A stretch of 64,000 nucleotides of DNA, taken from Arcobacter cryaerophilus gv. crypticus. Its GTDB lineage: Bacteria > Campylobacterota > Campylobacteria > Campylobacterales > Arcobacteraceae. Below, one piece after another: positions 54,006 through 62,945 of this stretch (within the stretch, counting starts at the first letter, position 1; the number at the start of each line of letters is the position of its first letter). Under the pieces are notes generated by a model. That model searched no databases. It was not told the DNA's origin and saw only the letters and a list, made by a program, of their open reading frames with translations. The stretch lies in assembly GCF_002993025.1 (NCBI RefSeq), contig NZ_NXGI01000056.1, positions 94,565-158,564 of the forward strand, in the 5' to 3' direction. The position numbers and the translations under genes are program-made.

Positions 54006-54022
54006 AGGACAAATTTTTGTCT
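54006..54022 (-). promoter_or_regulatory. Shared dyad operator, copy 1 (with TATAAT)
   Basis: On the minus strand AGACA-AAAATT-TGTCC is followed after exactly 11 bases (TGTAGTTTGTT) by TATAAT, 46 bases upstream of the gene start at 53,959. The stop codon of the preceding gene (54025-54027) lies three bases away. Confidence 0.65.
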
Positions 54023-54024
54023 AA

Positions 54025-54333
54025 TTAAAAGAAATCGAGACAAATAATTTCAAATAATTTATCTAAAACATAAGTTGCTATCTCTTCACTGTATTTAGAT
54101 TTATGTCTATTATAAGCAATAAATTGTAACAACTTAATGACTTCAGTTAATTTATCATGATATAATCTATCCATTAACTCTACTGTTTTTATATCATTTT
54201 CAACTATTTTTTTTATAGTTTCTAAATCTATTTCTTTCATAACTGATTCAGAAATGAGAAGATTAACTCTATCTTCCATAGAACCAGCCATAATCTTAAA
54301 TATGTCTTTTTCACTCAACTCTAGCTTTATCAT
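54025..54333 (-). CDS. Hypothetical small helical protein
   Basis: 102 residues, helical throughout (EKDIFKIMAGSMEDRVNLLI, ETIKKIVENDIKTVELMDRL), with no signal peptide. It has its own promoter with the shared dyad. No family recognised; small size and regulation suggest an accessory role with its neighbours. Confidence 0.55.
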   Translation of the reverse strand: MIKLELSEKDIFKIMAGSMEDRVNLLISESVMKEIDLETIKKIVENDIKTVELMDRLYHDKLTEVIKLLQFIAYNRHKSKYSEEIATYVLDKLFEIICLDFF

Positions 54334-54390
54334 AAATTCTACCTTTTATTTTAAAATTTATAACGGGGATATTATTATAAACATGAAATA

Positions 54391-54406
54391 AGACATATTT
54401 GTGTCT
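54391..54406 (-). promoter_or_regulatory. Shared dyad operator, copy 2 (with TATAAT)
   Basis: On the minus strand AGACA-CAAATA-TGTCT is followed after 11 bases (TATTTCATGTT) by TATAAT, upstream of the gene starting at 54,333. The TAG stop of the M28 peptidase gene (54405-54407) overlaps the dyad edge. Confidence 0.65.
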
Positions 54407-55271
54407 AATTAAAAAAGTCTTTATTTTTTGTCATTTTTTTAATACTTTCTACAACCAAATCCACAACATATTGCATTTTTTCAAGATTCAAAGTTTCTAA
54501 AGTATCATTAATTGTGTGATAGTTTGGGTTTCTAAAAAAAGCTGTATCAGTAACCATAATAGCTTTATATCCAAACTTCCAAAAGTTTAGATGATCAGAT
54601 GCTGTTATTTGATTTATTGGTGTTGGAATCATGGCTTCCACATACTCTATTTTTTTATCCACATTTTCAAAATTAAATTTATTCATAAAATCTTGTGATT
54701 GTTCATCGCAAACCATAGCTATAAAATTTCCTTTAGAAATATCAGCATCTTTTTTTGTAATAAACATTGATAATTTTGATAAATCTACATTTTCATTTGT
54801 AAAATAACCTATCATTTCATAATTTATCATTCCTATTACATCTATTTTATTATCAAACAAATATTTAGCATAAACATGACTTCCCATATTTTCAGTTCCA
54901 AAATATGGTGGCTCTTCAAGTGAAAAACATACAAAATCAATTCTAATCGGCAAATTATCTTTTATTTCATAAAGTTGTTTTGCTGTTTGAATAAGTCCAG
55001 CAACTGCACTTGCATTGTCATCAGCACCTTGAAAATTACCACAAACATCATAGTGAGCACCTATAATCAATCTTTTTTCATATTGTGGATTTAAAGTTGC
55101 GATTACATTTTTATATTCATTTTTATCTACTATAAAATTTTGAAAAAAAGTTTTTAAACCAATATCTTTAAATCTATTTTCTAAATATGAAGCTATATTA
55201 TTTAAAGAATTTATATTTTTAAAATTTCGTGGTGGTTGTATTTGAGTTAAGTATTTTAGTGTTTCTAACAT
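54405..55271 (-). CDS. M28-family metallopeptidase (aminopeptidase-like)
   Basis: 288 residues with the M28 zinc ligands in order: GAHYDVC (His, about residue 92), GADDNASAVAGL (bridging Asp), SLEEPPYFG (catalytic and metal Glu), a metal acid in NYEMIGYF, and NYHTINDT (final His, about 266). No signal peptide, so it acts in the cytoplasm unless exported otherwise. It is expressed from its own dyad promoter among short unknown genes. Confidence 0.85.
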   Translation of the reverse strand: MLETLKYLTQIQPPRNFKNINSLNNIASYLENRFKDIGLKTFFQNFIVDKNEYKNVIATLNPQYEKRLIIGAHYDVCGNFQGADDNASAVAGLIQTAKQLYEIKDNLPIRIDFVCFSLEEPPYFGTENMGSHVYAKYLFDNKIDVIGMINYEMIGYFTNENVDLSKLSMFITKKDADISKGNFIAMVCDEQSQDFMNKFNFENVDKKIEYVEAMIPTPINQITASDHLNFWKFGYKAIMVTDTAFFRNPNYHTINDTLETLNLEKMQYVVDLVVESIKKMTKNKDFFN

Positions 55272-55314
55272 GTTTATCCTTTTAATATTTATAAAATGAT
55301 TTTACAAACTTAAA

Positions 55315-55331
55315 AGGACAATTTTGTGTCT
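55315..55331 (-). promoter_or_regulatory. Shared dyad operator, copy 3 (with TAAAAT)
   Basis: On the minus strand AGACA-CAAAAT-TGTCC is followed after 11 bases (TTTTAAGTTTG) by TAAAAT, 43 bases upstream of the M28 peptidase start at 55,271. Confidence 0.65.
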
Positions 55332-55364
55332 TATTATAAATTTTATATATGCTTTTAAAATATA

Positions 55365-55808
55365 TTATGTTCTATTATTACACTCTGGCATCTCTTTTTT
55401 TTGCAATTTTGTGTACTCTTTTACCCACTCTGTTTTATCAAGTATATTAGCATATTTAATAAAATAAATAATTGAACAATCAGAATCTTTATGAATATCA
55501 AAAGATATACCACTTTTCACTAAAACTCTCTTTTTTTCTAATGTTTCATCAACTTCAACTTTTTGTTTTTCTACATATTTATTGTAATAAGATAATTTCT
55601 CATCTATATAATTTACTACATTTTCGTCTTTTATTTTAATATTTTCTTTTTTTAGTAAAATATAAGTATTACTATCATTTAGTGCAATAGGCTTTTTATC
55701 TGCAAAATAGGGTGAAAAATAAAAATAAGCAATACAGAAAAACAGTGTAAACATAAATAAAAAGTATATTACATAGTATTTAAAAATTCTTAAAACTAAT
55801 TCCATCAT
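55365..55808 (-). CDS. Hypothetical single-pass membrane protein
   Basis: 147 residues: one N-terminal membrane segment (YVIYFLFMFTLFFCIAYFYF, about residues 12-31), then a periplasmic region with helices and two cysteines (DCSIIYFIKY and PECNN). It overlaps the upstream gene by 4 bases. No family recognised. Confidence 0.6.
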   Translation of the reverse strand: MMELVLRIFKYYVIYFLFMFTLFFCIAYFYFSPYFADKKPIALNDSNTYILLKKENIKIKDENVVNYIDEKLSYYNKYVEKQKVEVDETLEKKRVLVKSGISFDIHKDSDCSIIYFIKYANILDKTEWVKEYTKLQKKEMPECNNRT

Positions 55809-56050
55809 TTTATCTCTCCACTATTTATTTTTTTTCTTTGCCAAGACTCAAAGCTATCTTGTAATTTTGGATTTTTAAATTTATATTTTTCACTATATGC
55901 TTGCGTAAATACAATATTTTGTATTTCAAAATCTTTTGTAAAACTAAAATATATAAATAGCGATAATCCAGCAAAGAATCCCAAATAAATTGGTAGCATT
56001 ACTAAACCAAAAATTGAACTAAATATACTTTTTATAAAATCTCCTACCAT
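55805..56050 (-). CDS. Hypothetical small membrane protein
   Basis: 81 residues with one or two N-terminal hydrophobic segments (LVMLPIYLGFFAGLSLFIYF) and a soluble C-terminus. It starts directly after the 5'-nucleotidase stop, so the two are one transcript. No family recognised. Confidence 0.58.
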   Translation of the reverse strand: MVGDFIKSIFSSIFGLVMLPIYLGFFAGLSLFIYFSFTKDFEIQNIVFTQAYSEKYKFKNPKLQDSFESWQRKKINSGEIK

Positions 56051-56986
56051 TTAATCTCCTATTATTTTATTTTTTTCGTATCTGATAATATTTTTATTTA
56101 AAACTTTTGCACTAGGAACTACATTTGAAGACAGATTTAGATGTACATCTTGATCATCAAAAAATATATCAGCTCCAAAGGCTTCTAGTATTTCATACTT
56201 ATCTGTTCCGCCTAAGAAAAATGCTTCATCAACTCTAACTCCCCAAACATTAAAAGTTTTAATAACTCTTTCATGAGTTGGTGCAGATCTTGCTGTTACA
56301 AGTGCAGTTCTAATTGGAGATTTATCTGTTGGAAATTTTGCTTGGATTTTTGCAATAGTTAAAAGAAGTTTTGCAAAAGGTCCCATTTCAAGTGGGTTAT
56401 CTTTATTTAATTTTTCATGTTCTATAAAAGCATCTAATCCATGATTTTTATATATTAGTTCTGATTCTTCACTAAATAAAACAGCATCACCATCAAAAGC
56501 TATTCTTACTTGATTATTTGAGCTATTATTTATATTTTCATTAGAAGGTAATATTTTAGCAGCTGCAACACCATTTTCAATTGCATTTAATACATCATTA
56601 TCATCAGCACTTAAAAACAAATCAACTTTAAAAGCTTTTAAATAGTTTGAAATATTTGTTCCACTTGTCCAAGCAGATCTTAAAATGTCTAGTTTTAATT
56701 CATTTATAGCATTTGTAATTCTAAGACTTGTTGCTGCATTATTTTTTGATAGAATAATTACCTCTACTTGCCTTTCATCACTAGAAAAGAAACTATTTAT
56801 TTTTAAGATATTTTCAACAAGCCTATAACCTGTACCTTTTTTCAAAGATTTATCTTCATTTTCTAATTGGTATTTATAATAAGCATCTAAGCCATCTTTT
56901 TCAAATATTTGATTCTCTTCTTCTAAATCAAACAACGCTCTTGAGCTTATTGCAATTACTAGTTTATTGTTTAAGTTGTATGCCAT
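56051..56986 (-). CDS. Cytosolic 5'-nucleotidase (PF06189 type)
   Basis: 311 residues. Matches the family of cytosolic 5'-nucleotidases related to NT5C1: LVIAISSRALFDLEEEN, EVIILSKNNAATSLRI, the HAD-type core RIAFDGDAVLFSEESE (about residue 173), TARSAPTHERVIKTF and DIFFDDQDVHL. It should hydrolyse nucleoside monophosphates. First gene of a three-gene unit with two membrane proteins; whether it serves housekeeping or defence here is not known. No dyad in its promoter. Confidence 0.85.
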   Translation of the reverse strand: MAYNLNNKLVIAISSRALFDLEEENQIFEKDGLDAYYKYQLENEDKSLKKGTGYRLVENILKINSFFSSDERQVEVIILSKNNAATSLRITNAINELKLDILRSAWTSGTNISNYLKAFKVDLFLSADDNDVLNAIENGVAAAKILPSNENINNSSNNQVRIAFDGDAVLFSEESELIYKNHGLDAFIEHEKLNKDNPLEMGPFAKLLLTIAKIQAKFPTDKSPIRTALVTARSAPTHERVIKTFNVWGVRVDEAFFLGGTDKYEILEAFGADIFFDDQDVHLNLSSNVVPSAKVLNKNIIRYEKNKIIGD

Positions 56987-57039
56987 TTTTTACCTTATTG
57001 ATATAAAATAATTATAAATATATTTTACAAATTACTCTT

Positions 57040-57381
57040 TTATATAATTTTTTTAACAAGAAAATGATAACAAGCAACTCTTTCTAAATCTGTATGTTTT
57101 TCCATTCCTATAATTGAGAAATCATTTACTTTACCAATTTGCTTTCCATTCCCTAAAGCCCCACCTGTTCTTACTATGCCATCTTTAATATTTATTAATG
57201 GTGTGCCATTGCCTAAGCTACTACCAGTTCTTATTACTCCGTCTTTAATATTTCCTAAAGGATTACCATTGCCTAAGCTACTACCAGTTCTTATTACTCC
57301 GTCTTTAATATTTCCTAGAGGATTACCATTGCCTAAACCACTACCAGTTCTTATTACACCATCTTTAAAGTTTGCATTCAT
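57040..57381 (-). CDS. Protein made of four 20-residue tandem repeats
   Basis: 113 residues. After a short lead come four copies of a unit like KDGVIRTGSSLGNGNPLG, then a non-repeated end (FSIIGMEKHTDLERVACYHF). Glycine, a conserved Arg-Thr-Gly and alternating hydrophobics suggest a short beta-turn in each unit. It lacks a signal peptide. It resembles short repeat proteins predicted to form beta propeller- or flower-like folds, but I cannot name the family with confidence. Transcribed from a dyad promoter. Confidence 0.65.
   Translation of the reverse strand: MNANFKDGVIRTGSGLGNGNPLGNIKDGVIRTGSSLGNGNPLGNIKDGVIRTGSSLGNGTPLINIKDGIVRTGGALGNGKQIGKVNDFSIIGMEKHTDLERVACYHFLVKKII
57121..57360 (-). 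repeat. Four tandem 60-bp repeats inside the gene
   Basis: Units at 57121, 57181, 57241 and 57301 have a period of exactly 60 bp. The two right-most differ at about 4 positions, the next pair at about 7, and the left-most is most diverged. This gradient points to recent tandem duplication at the 5' end of the gene. Confidence 0.85.
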
Positions 57382-57460
57382 TTTAATTTCCTTGTATAAA
57401 ATTATATTTATTAATTTGCTACATTAAGCAGGGATTATATTTATATTTTAAATATTTTTT

Positions 57461-57477
57461 TAGACATATTTATGTCT
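57461..57477 (-). promoter_or_regulatory. Shared dyad operator, copy 4 (with TAAAAT)
   Basis: On the minus strand AGACA-TAAATA-TGTCT is a perfect palindrome in its arms, followed after 11 bases (AAAAAAATATT) by TAAAAT, 79 bases upstream of the repeat-protein start. The stop codon of the preceding DUF262 gene (57476-57478) overlaps the dyad. Confidence 0.65.
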
Positions 57478-59590
57478 ATTTATTTTTAATAAATTCATAT
57501 TTTATTTCTTTGTTCTCAATTTTTGGTCTAGAAATTTCATGCTCATCTTCAACTTCATTCAAATACCATTTTCCGTCTTTAAATATAACTTTTTGATTTT
57601 CATCAATTTCAAGATATTTATAATCTTCAGTTGAAGAACTAGATTTATATTCTAGTTCTTTTCCTGATTCTTTTTCTAACTCAAATTTAAGCCAATATGT
57701 ATAATATTCTGCGTGTGTACTATTCCTATTCACACTACTTAAAAGTAAAATATCTATATTAGAATTCATTATTATTAGATATTTTGTGCAATATTTTAAA
57801 ACTTCAGGATATTTAATAAAACCATATCTCCAATCATTTATATCATTAAACTCATCAATTATCACTTCTAAATCTCTATCATCTTCTAATAAGTTTTCTA
57901 AAATACCTGGTTTAAAATGAAAAATTTGTTTCCAATTATCATCTTTTGCCCTTTGATTTTTTTCATAAGAACAAAATGTTCTTTTATCTCCAATATTACC
58001 AAGTAAATAATCACCTTTTGTTAATAATCCTCTTTGAAATAAATTATCTTTATCTTCAACAAATATTTTCCTAAATCTTTCAAAATATTGTTTAAATTTT
58101 TCTATTTCTTTTCCAGCCATTTCGATTAAAAATCCAATATGTCCATCTAAATAAGTATCTCTTGTTTCTAATTCTGAATCATAAATAACTTTTTCCCAAT
58201 CAGCATTATCAACGATTAATTTTGCTTTTAATTGTTCTTCTTTTTGTTGAAACTCCAAATTTCTATGACTTCCAACATAATCAAAATTTAAAAATTCTTC
58301 ACTTGCAACAAATTCATATAAACTGTCAATATAATTACTCATTTTATTTATCAATTTTAAAGTAGCTTGGAACTTCTCAATTTTATCAATATTATAATTG
58401 TCAATTATATTTTTAGTTATTCTTTCCCAATTCTTATATTTAGTACTTTCAAAATCTATATTATCTTGATTTCTTATTATATACATTGTTAAAGAATAAA
58501 ATTTTGCTCTATCCCAATATGAAATATCATTCTTTTCAATAAAACTTCTAAAATACGGGATAGTTATCTTTTTTTTAGTTAAATCATTTAAGATATCAAG
58601 AGTATTAATTAAATCTTTTAAGTTTTTACTATTTTCTTCTCCATTTAAAATATTTTTAAATATATCAATAATGTAGATATCTTTTAAATCTTTTTTTTCG
58701 TTCAGTTTATCTGATGTAAGCCCAAGATTTATAATAAAATTGTTGAAAAAATTTAGAAATTTATCATCAATATAATAATATCCATCATCATTAGGTTTAT
58801 CACCTTTAAAACTCCAAAATAAATCAGTCCATTCATTATCTAACTTAGAAGCAGTTTGTGGTTCAAAAAGTTCTACCAAATTTGATTTAAAATTTTCAAA
58901 CTCAGTTAATGGTTTCCCTCTAGCATTCATTTTTATGTAAAGTTCATCTGTAAGATTAAAATCATTCAAAGGTAAAAAATCAAAAGTAATTGCTTTCTTA
59001 TTGTCCTCATCACAAATTAATTTATCAAATAAGTTATTGTCTTCAGTATTTTTAAATTTTTCATGAATTGAATCAATCATATTTAACATAGATTTTATAG
59101 TTGGGTCTTTTTTCCATGATTTGAAAAACCAATTTTTATCTTCTATTAATTTTGATAGTTTTTTATTGTCTTCATCAACGAAACTATCAATATCTAGTAA
59201 ATCTATTTGATTTGTAGTTAAAGCTTTACAAAATTCTCGTGAACTAACTCTTGTTTCATAAGTAAATTTTTGTAATTTTTCACTTGCTTCATCAAATTTA
59301 TTTTCTTTTGTAGCTAAATACCAATGTAATAAAAAGAGTGTTGTTAATCTTTGTTGTCCATCAAGAGGAATAAGTTTATTATCAATTATTCTTCCATACA
59401 CAAAATCAAGATTTACGGTTTCATGAATATTTTCTATTTTATTATATAAAACATCTAAAAATTTATCTCTAATTTTATTTTCATCTACTCTTCCTTGTGC
59501 ATAATCTCTTTGAATAATTGGGATTTCAATTGAGTTTTCATCAAGTAGTTTCCAAAAAGTATATTTATTATTCTGCATTTTGAACCTCAT
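57476..59590 (-). CDS. DUF262-domain protein (GmrS-like NTPase), third gene of the candidate defence operon
   Basis: 704 residues. DUF262 N-terminus with IEIPIIQRDYAQGR (about residue 22) and the signature PLDGQQRLTTLFLLHWYL (about residue 75). The long C-terminal part (about 400-704) carries no HNH motif I can see. The ATG at 59578 is an alternative start; both overlap the upstream gene by 11-23 bases. In GmrSD-type systems DUF262 binds and uses nucleotides to license cleavage of modified phage DNA. This copy may be a regulatory or targeting partner. Confidence 0.85.
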   Translation of the reverse strand: MRFKMQNNKYTFWKLLDENSIEIPIIQRDYAQGRVDENKIRDKFLDVLYNKIENIHETVNLDFVYGRIIDNKLIPLDGQQRLTTLFLLHWYLATKENKFDEASEKLQKFTYETRVSSREFCKALTTNQIDLLDIDSFVDEDNKKLSKLIEDKNWFFKSWKKDPTIKSMLNMIDSIHEKFKNTEDNNLFDKLICDEDNKKAITFDFLPLNDFNLTDELYIKMNARGKPLTEFENFKSNLVELFEPQTASKLDNEWTDLFWSFKGDKPNDDGYYYIDDKFLNFFNNFIINLGLTSDKLNEKKDLKDIYIIDIFKNILNGEENSKNLKDLINTLDILNDLTKKKITIPYFRSFIEKNDISYWDRAKFYSLTMYIIRNQDNIDFESTKYKNWERITKNIIDNYNIDKIEKFQATLKLINKMSNYIDSLYEFVASEEFLNFDYVGSHRNLEFQQKEEQLKAKLIVDNADWEKVIYDSELETRDTYLDGHIGFLIEMAGKEIEKFKQYFERFRKIFVEDKDNLFQRGLLTKGDYLLGNIGDKRTFCSYEKNQRAKDDNWKQIFHFKPGILENLLEDDRDLEVIIDEFNDINDWRYGFIKYPEVLKYCTKYLIIMNSNIDILLLSSVNRNSTHAEYYTYWLKFELEKESGKELEYKSSSSTEDYKYLEIDENQKVIFKDGKWYLNEVEDEHEISRPKIENKEIKYEFIKNK

Positions 59591-61406
59591 TTTTAAATAT
59601 TTCTTTAAAAGTTTTTAATATAGTATTTTTATAATCTTCTGCATCTTGTTTTGTCCATTTTTGCAAATCATTCGCATTTTCTGAATAATATTTTAAAAAT
59701 AGATTCTTTGTACAAATTGGAATAAATGTACCATTTTTATCATTTTCAATTATAGTTTTTCTTTTAATTGGGAAAAAAGCATTACCATAACCTCTATTTG
59801 TTGCATTATCTAAAAGAGTTAAATTTCCAATAGAGTGCTTATTAAAATCATTATCTTCTCCTTCAATTTTGTTTTGTATATCATCAAAAAATTCATTAAA
59901 TTCTTTTTTATCCATTTTTAGGATAATATCTTTAGTTTTTTCTATATTGGGAAGTTTTAAAATATCATCTACCCATTCTTCTTTTTCTTTGTCACTCTTT
60001 GGATATTTGTCTGCTTGAGAGCGAATATGTTCTATATCCCAATTTTGTTTTTTATATCTATCAAATTGAAATCTTAAATTCGATTCTCTGTTTTCAATAA
60101 TAGTGTTTATATTGAACATTAACAATACTTTTCTAATAGATTCTCCATCTTTTTCATAGTTTAAATCTTCAATTTCAATATTTTTGAATATTTCTTTTAT
60201 TTGATCATCTAAAAAATCTCTAAATTCTTTTTTAGTGCTATTTTCTTTCGTATATTCATCAATTAAATCAAACATTGTTTTTTTAGAATAGATAATTAAA
60301 AATCCTATTTTATGAAAAAATTCTCTATCTTCATACCACTCATTTAAAATTCTAAAATAGTTTTTAACTTCTTTCCAAAGTTTTTCATAAATTGTCTCTT
60401 TTTTCTTTTCATCTTCATCTCTAGTATCATTTTGTAAATAATGATTTATAATATGAAACTCATAATATCTATCTATAGATTTATGTTTTTCTATTTCTTT
60501 TGCAAAGTTTTCTTCAACAACTTTCAAATAATTTTTAGCAATTAATTCAAAAATAAACTCTATTCTAGTAGCTTTTTCATTTTTTTCTTTATTTATAAAA
60601 TACCAAAAATCATCATTTTGTAGTGAATATTCTATAAAATCCCACTCTGAAGCTAACTCAAATTGCTTATTATTTTTATTGTCATTATTTCCATAACCTT
60701 GAATTAATAATGCTTTTATAAGTTCTGCATTTGTAAGCGGAATTTTTCCCATATTGATTCTTGTAAAAATTTCTATATCATTTTTATATTTATTATCTTC
60801 ATTTACTACTTTAGTATCATCAATTTCATACCAAATAACTCTAATATTTTTGGCTTTATCAATATTATTATTCTCAATATTTGGTTTTTGTAAAAGTCTA
60901 GTAAGAAATAAATTTATATTTGCAAAATCTTTATCTTCAAACCATTTCTCAATTGTTGCAAAAGTTTTACTCATATGAAAAAAATCTATATTATTTTCAT
61001 TAGGAACATTATCTATATTTTTTAAGAATTCTTGACTGTTTTTTCTAGTTTCATATCCAATTTTATATGGTTTTGTTTTTGTTTGCTGTTCAAAATATTT
61101 TAATAAAATATAAATTGTTGTTAATCTTTGTTGACCATCTATTACATCCCAAGTAAAATCAACTTCTTTCGATTTTTTAATTACTATTGGTTGCAAACAA
61201 TAGAAACCAGAATTTTTATTTGATTCTACATCTTGAGCAAATTCCCAAATATCTTCTAATAACTCTTTTACTTGCTGTTCTGTCCATCTATACCCTCTTT
61301 GATAAGATGGAATAAAAAAGCTTTCAGGTTTTCCCTCTTCATTACATAATAATTCATAAATAGATTTTAATTTTGGGTTTTCTACTATTTCACTCATCTC
61401 ACACAC
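59568..61406 (-). CDS. DUF262-DUF1524 protein (GmrSD-like nuclease), second gene of the candidate defence operon
   Basis: 612 residues. DUF262 half: FFIPSYQRGYRWTEQQVKELLEDI (about residues 26-49) and VIDGQQRLTTIYILL (about 91). C-terminal DUF1524/HNH half: WDIEHIRSQ with the catalytic His (about residue 453) and IGNLTLLDNATNRGYGNAFF (about 530). The whole resembles modification-dependent type IV enzymes of the GmrSD family. It overlaps the upstream gene by 13 and the downstream one by 23 bases. Confidence 0.9.
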   Translation of the reverse strand: MCEMSEIVENPKLKSIYELLCNEEGKPESFFIPSYQRGYRWTEQQVKELLEDIWEFAQDVESNKNSGFYCLQPIVIKKSKEVDFTWDVIDGQQRLTTIYILLKYFEQQTKTKPYKIGYETRKNSQEFLKNIDNVPNENNIDFFHMSKTFATIEKWFEDKDFANINLFLTRLLQKPNIENNNIDKAKNIRVIWYEIDDTKVVNEDNKYKNDIEIFTRINMGKIPLTNAELIKALLIQGYGNNDNKNNKQFELASEWDFIEYSLQNDDFWYFINKEKNEKATRIEFIFELIAKNYLKVVEENFAKEIEKHKSIDRYYEFHIINHYLQNDTRDEDEKKKETIYEKLWKEVKNYFRILNEWYEDREFFHKIGFLIIYSKKTMFDLIDEYTKENSTKKEFRDFLDDQIKEIFKNIEIEDLNYEKDGESIRKVLLMFNINTIIENRESNLRFQFDRYKKQNWDIEHIRSQADKYPKSDKEKEEWVDDILKLPNIEKTKDIILKMDKKEFNEFFDDIQNKIEGEDNDFNKHSIGNLTLLDNATNRGYGNAFFPIKRKTIIENDKNGTFIPICTKNLFLKYYSENANDLQKWTKQDAEDYKNTILKTFKEIFKNEVQNAE

Positions 61407-62869
61407 TCCTTTAATTTCTCTAAAATTTTAACCATCGCCAAAGTATCAAGTTTACAATACTCTAAAAGCGAATCTCTATATCTTTGTTTTAGCTTTTCAT
61501 CATCTATTTTTGAAAGGTTCGCAAAAGCTTCCATAGCTTCTCCACCATTATGAATTAAATCTAGCTCTTTATATGCATTTTCAAACTCTGGAACAAGTGA
61601 TGGAAGTACATATTTGATAGAGTAACTTCCTTTCATATTTGGATGATAGTAATCTTTATTTTGAAAAGGAATCATCAAATCTTTACAATTATCATGAATA
61701 GCCATCAAACCATAAGAATATTGCTCAAACAAATTTGCCAATTTTCGTATAACTCCTTTTTCAAATCCCATATTATATGCAAGTACTGTTACATTTGAAG
61801 GAATATCTTCAACTAATCTTTTTGTAATTTGTTCTCTTGGATCAACTCCATCTTTGGCTAAAAACTCTTTATGTTCAAGTCTTCCATCTTCATGTTCTAT
61901 ATGAAGAGAGTATTGAAAAGGAATTTGAGAATATGGACTTACTCCTTTAAACTCTGGAATTGCTTGTTGGAATGTTTCAAAATCAAGATGATATATTGGG
62001 TAAGTAAGAGTATTTACAAACTCTTTTATGGCTTCTTTATTTATTATAGTTCTGTTTTGCCGTTCTGATTCTATTTGTATTTGTTGAGATATTGAAAAAG
62101 AGTTTATATCTTTTATTTGAGAGAACTCTAAAATACCATTTTTATAAAGTTCAAACTTCTTTTGACTTTTTAATCTTGAAATATCAAATATAGAGTAGTT
62201 TGGAATATGCGACCAGCAATAATTTTTGGCATCACACTCATATGGGTCATTACAATGAGTTCCTATATCAATATTTGGTTCATCTTCTTTAGCTAATGTT
62301 TTTCTAAACATCTCTAGATTATTTTTGATATTTGCTTGTAGCTCTTTTACTTCATAAGTTACATCAACTATACTAAATAGTTGATTTATATCCAACTCTT
62401 CATCTCTTACATACTCATTATTTATATGAATTATATTTACCTTTTTTACATCATATCCTAAGCCATTTAAAACATAGTATTGAATACTGGCATCATGTAA
62501 GTATATATCTTTTACTTGTGTTGAGCTTTTAACTTCATTTATAATTACACTATTATCTTTGATATTTAAAATATCAATCATAATAAGTATTCCATCAAAC
62601 TCAAATGTAGCTTCATATATATTTTGAATCCCTTGATTTATATATTCTTGTGTAAGAGTGATTTTATCTTGAAAAGTTGTATTAAGATAAGGTATTTCAA
62701 TACCATTTGGAAATAGTTTACAAGCCAAATCTCCTACTTCATTTCCATTTTGAAAAATAGCTTGTGCTGCTGCATTTGGTGGTGTTAAAACATCTTTATT
62801 GTGTTTTTTTAGCCAAAGAGATTTTTGGCATTGTATTGCTCTTGTGTAGAGTGATTTTGATAGTTTCAT
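61394..62869 (-). CDS. DUF2779-domain nuclease-like protein, first gene of the candidate defence operon
   Basis: 491 residues. The N-terminal about 250 residues look like a Cas4-like PD-(D/E)xK domain: RAIQCQKSLWLKKHNKDVL, IMIDILNI, IINEVKSSTQVKDIYLHDAS, and a Cys cluster in CNDPYECDAKNYCW. The C-terminal part is DUF2779, DnaQ/RNase H-like: YHLDFETFQQAIPEF (about residue 293), VLAYNMGFEKGVIRKLA, and LLEYCKLDTLAMVKIL (about residue 470). All acidic residues expected for a two-metal exonuclease seem present. Ribosome-binding site GGGGAAAG. Confidence 0.82.
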   Translation of the reverse strand: MKLSKSLYTRAIQCQKSLWLKKHNKDVLTPPNAAAQAIFQNGNEVGDLACKLFPNGIEIPYLNTTFQDKITLTQEYINQGIQNIYEATFEFDGILIMIDILNIKDNSVIINEVKSSTQVKDIYLHDASIQYYVLNGLGYDVKKVNIIHINNEYVRDEELDINQLFSIVDVTYEVKELQANIKNNLEMFRKTLAKEDEPNIDIGTHCNDPYECDAKNYCWSHIPNYSIFDISRLKSQKKFELYKNGILEFSQIKDINSFSISQQIQIESERQNRTIINKEAIKEFVNTLTYPIYHLDFETFQQAIPEFKGVSPYSQIPFQYSLHIEHEDGRLEHKEFLAKDGVDPREQITKRLVEDIPSNVTVLAYNMGFEKGVIRKLANLFEQYSYGLMAIHDNCKDLMIPFQNKDYYHPNMKGSYSIKYVLPSLVPEFENAYKELDLIHNGGEAMEAFANLSKIDDEKLKQRYRDSLLEYCKLDTLAMVKILEKLKECVR

Positions 62870-62945
62870 TCTTTCCCCTAAAAATTGGATTTTATTCTAT
62901 CTATTATGGTGTTTAACTTTTATTAATTTATTATCTACTTTTATT

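Noticed and set aside
54006..54022. TTGTCC of the dyad read as a -35 box
   Set aside because: The gap to the -10 box is 11 bases, far too short for sigma-70, and it is constant in all five copies.
57176..57427. Plus-strand frame opposite the tandem-repeat gene
   Set aside because: It is the mirror of the 60-bp repeats (a multiple of three, so all frames stay open), has no ribosome-binding site and runs against all neighbours.
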